In this document: positions 6,630 through 8,692 of the stretch, one piece after another | Numbering within the stretch: the first letter of the stretch is position 1 | Layout of the letters: each line of letters opens with the position of its first letter | Assembly: GCA_003506635.1 (NCBI GenBank) | Contig: DNZB01000405.1 | Location: 7,768-16,459, forward strand | Length of the DNA stretch: 8,692 nt | From: Parvularcula sp. | GTDB taxonomy: Bacteria > Pseudomonadota > Alphaproteobacteria > Caulobacterales > Parvularculaceae | Reading direction: 5' to 3' | Notes under the pieces: model-generated | What the model saw: the letters and a program-made list of their open reading frames with translations, nothing else | Told to the model about the DNA's origin: nothing | The model's database searches: none | Program-made: the position numbers and the translations under genes

Positions 6630-7807
6630 CATTGCGGCGCGGGCGGGCGCTTCATCATGGCGACGGCGATCGCTGAAATCAGCGCCGCGCCGGCATAGAC
6701 AAGGAAGACGGGAGCAAAGCCGCCGGTCCGATCGGCCGCCCATCCCGCAATGGTCGGGCCCGCCATGGCGGCAGTCGCGGCGAGGTTCACCGCGCCAAGC
6801 AGCGCCGGGGAATTCTTCAGGCCGAAATATTCGATGATGAGCGCCGTCGTCGCGAACAGGGCCATGCCGAACGCGAAGCCGTCAAAGATCGCAAAGGCGA
6901 TCGCGGACTCGCGTGTCGCCGCGAAAGCGAGCGCGACCATCCCGGCGACATTGCCGAGGAGTGCCGCGATAAGAAGAAACTTCGCGCTGACGGCTTTGAC
7001 GGCAAGGCCGCCCGCCGCGCGCGAGAAGGCGTTGGCGAAGGCATAAAGGCTCAGCATGCCGACCGCGAAGGCGGGGGGGTGTTCCAGCTTCTGCAGATGC
7101 GCGACCGAAAAGGTCGAAACGGTGACGCCGCAAAAATAGGCGACGGTCAGCGCGAGGGCGATGACGGCGAAAGCGGGCGTGCCCATCGCCGCGCGCGGAC
7201 GCCAGGCGGCGTCGCTCTCCGCCGTGGACGGCGCCTGCGCGCTCGCCCCGCGCGCATCGCCTGCAAGGAGCGCGACGCACAAGGCGACCAGCGCGACCGC
7301 CGCGGCGGCGAGCGCCCAATAAGTGCGCCAGTCGTCGGCGCCCGCATTCGCCAGCAAGGGGCCGAAGACGCCGCCCGCGCCGCCGGCCGCGAGATAGACG
7401 CCGATCAGCAAATTCCGTCGCGATTGGGAGGCGGCGCGCCCGACAAGGTAAGTGCCGGCGACATTGGCAAGAAGCGCAAAACCGGCGCCGATCAGCGCGG
7501 CGGCGGCGAGATAGCTCGCCACGCCGGTCGTCGCCGCCATCAGTCCGAAGCCGAGCGCCATGACGCCGCCGCCGCCCGCATAAAGGCTGCGCGCGCCCAG
7601 TCGTTCGAGGGCGCTCGCGGCGATCGGCGAGAATAGTCCCGTCGCGAGCGCCAGAACGGTGAAACCGAGGCCCGCCGTCGTCCAGTTCCACTGAAATTCC
7701 GCGATCATCGCGGGCAGCAACACGCCGAGCGAAGCAAAGCTCGTCGCCGTGATCAGAAAGAAGAGTAGACTGAGCGCGACGATGAGCGCGGAGGATTTGA
7801 GGGACAT
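6629..7807 (-). CDS. Major facilitator superfamily transporter, 12 membrane segments, substrate unknown
   Basis: The 392-residue product shows 12 hydrophobic segments, roughly at 8-30, 45-67, 75-95, 100-123, 135-152, 162-184, 212-232, 245-268, 275-297, 301-323, 336-357 and 363-385. The hydrophilic loop at 185-210 is the central cytoplasmic loop. A degenerate MFS motif A lies between helices 2 and 3 (ALERLGARSLY), and ADRTGG follows helix 11. The start FASLGVLLPAMIAEFQW and the block YFGLKNSPALLGAVNLAATA near 327-346 resemble the monocarboxylate/oxalate-formate branch of MFS, but this is from memory and does not fix a substrate. The ATG (7807-7805) lies 3 nt after the stop of the upstream TonB-dependent receptor, so the two are almost certainly co-transcribed and probably coupled. 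It may move the receptor's substrate across the inner membrane, or export something related. Confidence 0.87.
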   Translation of the reverse strand: MSLKSSALIVALSLLFFLITATSFASLGVLLPAMIAEFQWNWTTAGLGFTVLALATGLFSPIAASALERLGARSLYAGGGGVMALGFGLMAATTGVASYLAAAALIGAGFALLANVAGTYLVGRAASQSRRNLLIGVYLAAGGAGGVFGPLLANAGADDWRTYWALAAAAVALVALCVALLAGDARGASAQAPSTAESDAAWRPRAAMGTPAFAVIALALTVAYFCGVTVSTFSVAHLQKLEHPPAFAVGMLSLYAFANAFSRAAGGLAVKAVSAKFLLIAALLGNVAGMVALAFAATRESAIAFAIFDGFAFGMALFATTALIIEYFGLKNSPALLGAVNLAATAAMAGPTIAGWAADRTGGFAPVFLVYAGAALISAIAVAMMKRPPAPQ

Positions 7808-7810
7808 GCG

Positions 7811-8692
7811 CTAGAAACTCGCCGTCAGCGACACTTGAAACTCCCGCGCGCGACCCGGCAGAGCGCCGACCTCTTCAAAGACATTCTGCACCGGGAGGAA
7901 ATAGCGCCTGTCGAGGAAATTATCGGCGTGCGCCGTAATGCGAAGATTGGCTCGCTCCCAATAAATCGAGGCCTTCGCCAACGCATAAGCGGGCAGGCGA
8001 ATGGCGTTCGCGATCTTGCCGCCGGTCTCGCCGACATAGGCGCCGCCCAATGTCGCGCCAAAGGCGCCAATCCGCGTTTCGGGCGAGGAATATGTGACGA
8101 AGGCCGAAGCGAGCGCGACGGGCGCGGTGCGGCGGCGATAACCATTCTGGAGTTCTGGAAGGCAGCTTGCGTTCAGAGCGGCGAAAAGGCCGCCAAAGCC
8201 GTCCGCCGGGGCGACGCCGAGGCGCGAGGGCGGCAGCACGACAAACTCGCCATTGCCGGAGCCGCAAGCGCCGGGCGGTGCGACGCGCGTTTCCTGAACC
8301 GTGAGGGCGGCGTTGGCGCTCCAGCGATCGCTGAGGAGATAACGCAGCTCCGCCTCGACGCCCTTTGAAATTTCCTGATCAACATTGCCGAAGGGGTCGG
8401 CGCGCGTGCGTTCCTGTCGATAGAGGGCGAGGGAGGCGGTGAGCGCGTCCGCTCCAGCCTTGACGCCGGCTTCGATCAACTGCGAATCCGCGACGAAATT
8501 TCGCTGGTCGATCCGATCGACCTCAATGCCGCCCGCGTCGTTGGTTTCGAGCGCGCTATTCTCCGCGAACGTCGCATAGGCCCTGACGCCCTCGAACGCC
8601 TCATAGCTGAGCGAGACTTCATAGCTCGCCTTGAACACGTCATCCTTGAATTGCGTGAAGCCGAGCGCCGGATTGAAGATCGTCGCGCCTTC
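7811..8692 (-). CDS. TonB-dependent receptor (siderophore-receptor-like), C-terminal part, cut by the right edge
   Basis: About 293 residues of the C-terminus are visible; the frame stays open through the right edge, so the signal peptide, plug and TonB box are outside the window. The visible part alternates strands and turns as in outer-membrane barrels: SYEAFEGVRAYATFAENSA, SLALYRQERTR, EAELRYLLSDRWSANAALT, then RLPAYALAKASIYWERANLR and the family-typical block NFLDRRYFLPVQN, ending in REFQVSLTASF with terminal Phe. 'RLP-Y-L ... N-lDrrYf ... lpGraR' near the end is typical of siderophore-type receptors. A long extracellular-loop candidate carries two cysteines (codons at 8264-8266 and 8162-8164), a likely disulfide. 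It is followed 3 nt later by the MFS gene. The family call is firm; substrate and iron regulation cannot be judged because the promoter is off-window. Confidence 0.88.
   Translation of the reverse strand, partial: EGATIFNPALGFTQFKDDVFKASYEVSLSYEAFEGVRAYATFAENSALETNDAGGIEVDRIDQRNFVADSQLIEAGVKAGADALTASLALYRQERTRADPFGNVDQEISKGVEAELRYLLSDRWSANAALTVQETRVAPPGACGSGNGEFVVLPPSRLGVAPADGFGGLFAALNASCLPELQNGYRRRTAPVALASAFVTYSSPETRIGAFGATLGGAYVGETGGKIANAIRLPAYALAKASIYWERANLRITAHADNFLDRRYFLPVQNVFEEVGALPGRAREFQVSLTASF

Noticed and set aside
6882..7691. A 269-codon minus-strand frame overlapping the MFS gene, and a 185-codon plus-strand frame at 7079-7636
   Set aside because: Both are very Arg/Gly-rich off-frame readings of the membrane transporter and show no hydrophobic segments or family motifs.
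1..8692. CRISPR arrays, tRNA or rRNA genes, insertion sequences, phage or toxin-antitoxin genes
   Set aside because: I saw no regularly spaced repeats, cloverleaf-like sequence, transposase motifs or terminal inverted repeats; nearly all of the window is accounted for by the six protein genes.

Overview
The window is GC-rich and densely coded. It looks like a chromosomal segment of an alphaproteobacterium. The IspH sequence and the small lipoprotein resemble families I know from that class, and the outer-membrane receptors suit an aquatic or marine heterotroph such as the Hyphomonadaceae/Parvularculaceae. This assignment is inferred from memory of protein families, not from a search.

Layout, left to right. 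(1) 1-425, minus: the N-terminal part of ispH (isoprenoid synthesis, MEP pathway), cut by the left edge; it appears to start with TTG. (2) 426-572: a 147-bp divergent intergenic region with no promoter I can call. (3) 573-1136, plus: a small lipoprotein of unknown function, followed with zero spacing by argS (1137-2885), so the two probably form an operon. (4) 2886-3096: a 211-bp spacer with an inverted repeat at the argS stop codon, an A-rich patch and a short direct repeat. (5) 3097-6573, plus: a large Oar-type TonB-dependent outer-membrane protein with signal peptide, carboxypeptidase-regulatory-like domain, plug and barrel. (6) 6601-6629: a strong hairpin terminator, probably working in both directions. 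(7) 6629-7807, minus: a 12-helix MFS transporter, 3 nt downstream of (8) 7811-8692, minus: the C-terminal third or so of a second, siderophore-receptor-like TonB-dependent receptor that runs off the right edge.

Functionally there are three units: housekeeping genes (ispH; lipoprotein-argS), a stand-alone Oar-like receptor probably transcribed from its own promoter, and a receptor-MFS pair that could carry one substrate across the outer and then the inner membrane. The two TonB-dependent genes converge on the shared terminator and belong to different receptor subfamilies.

I see no CRISPR array, tRNA, rRNA, insertion sequence, phage gene or toxin/defence cassette. No clearly new multi-gene system is visible. 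The points most worth a second look are the ArgRS, whose motifs are not those of the usual alphaproteobacterial enzyme, an EF-hand-like calcium loop and evenly spaced cysteine pairs in the Oar-like protein, and the receptor-MFS pair.
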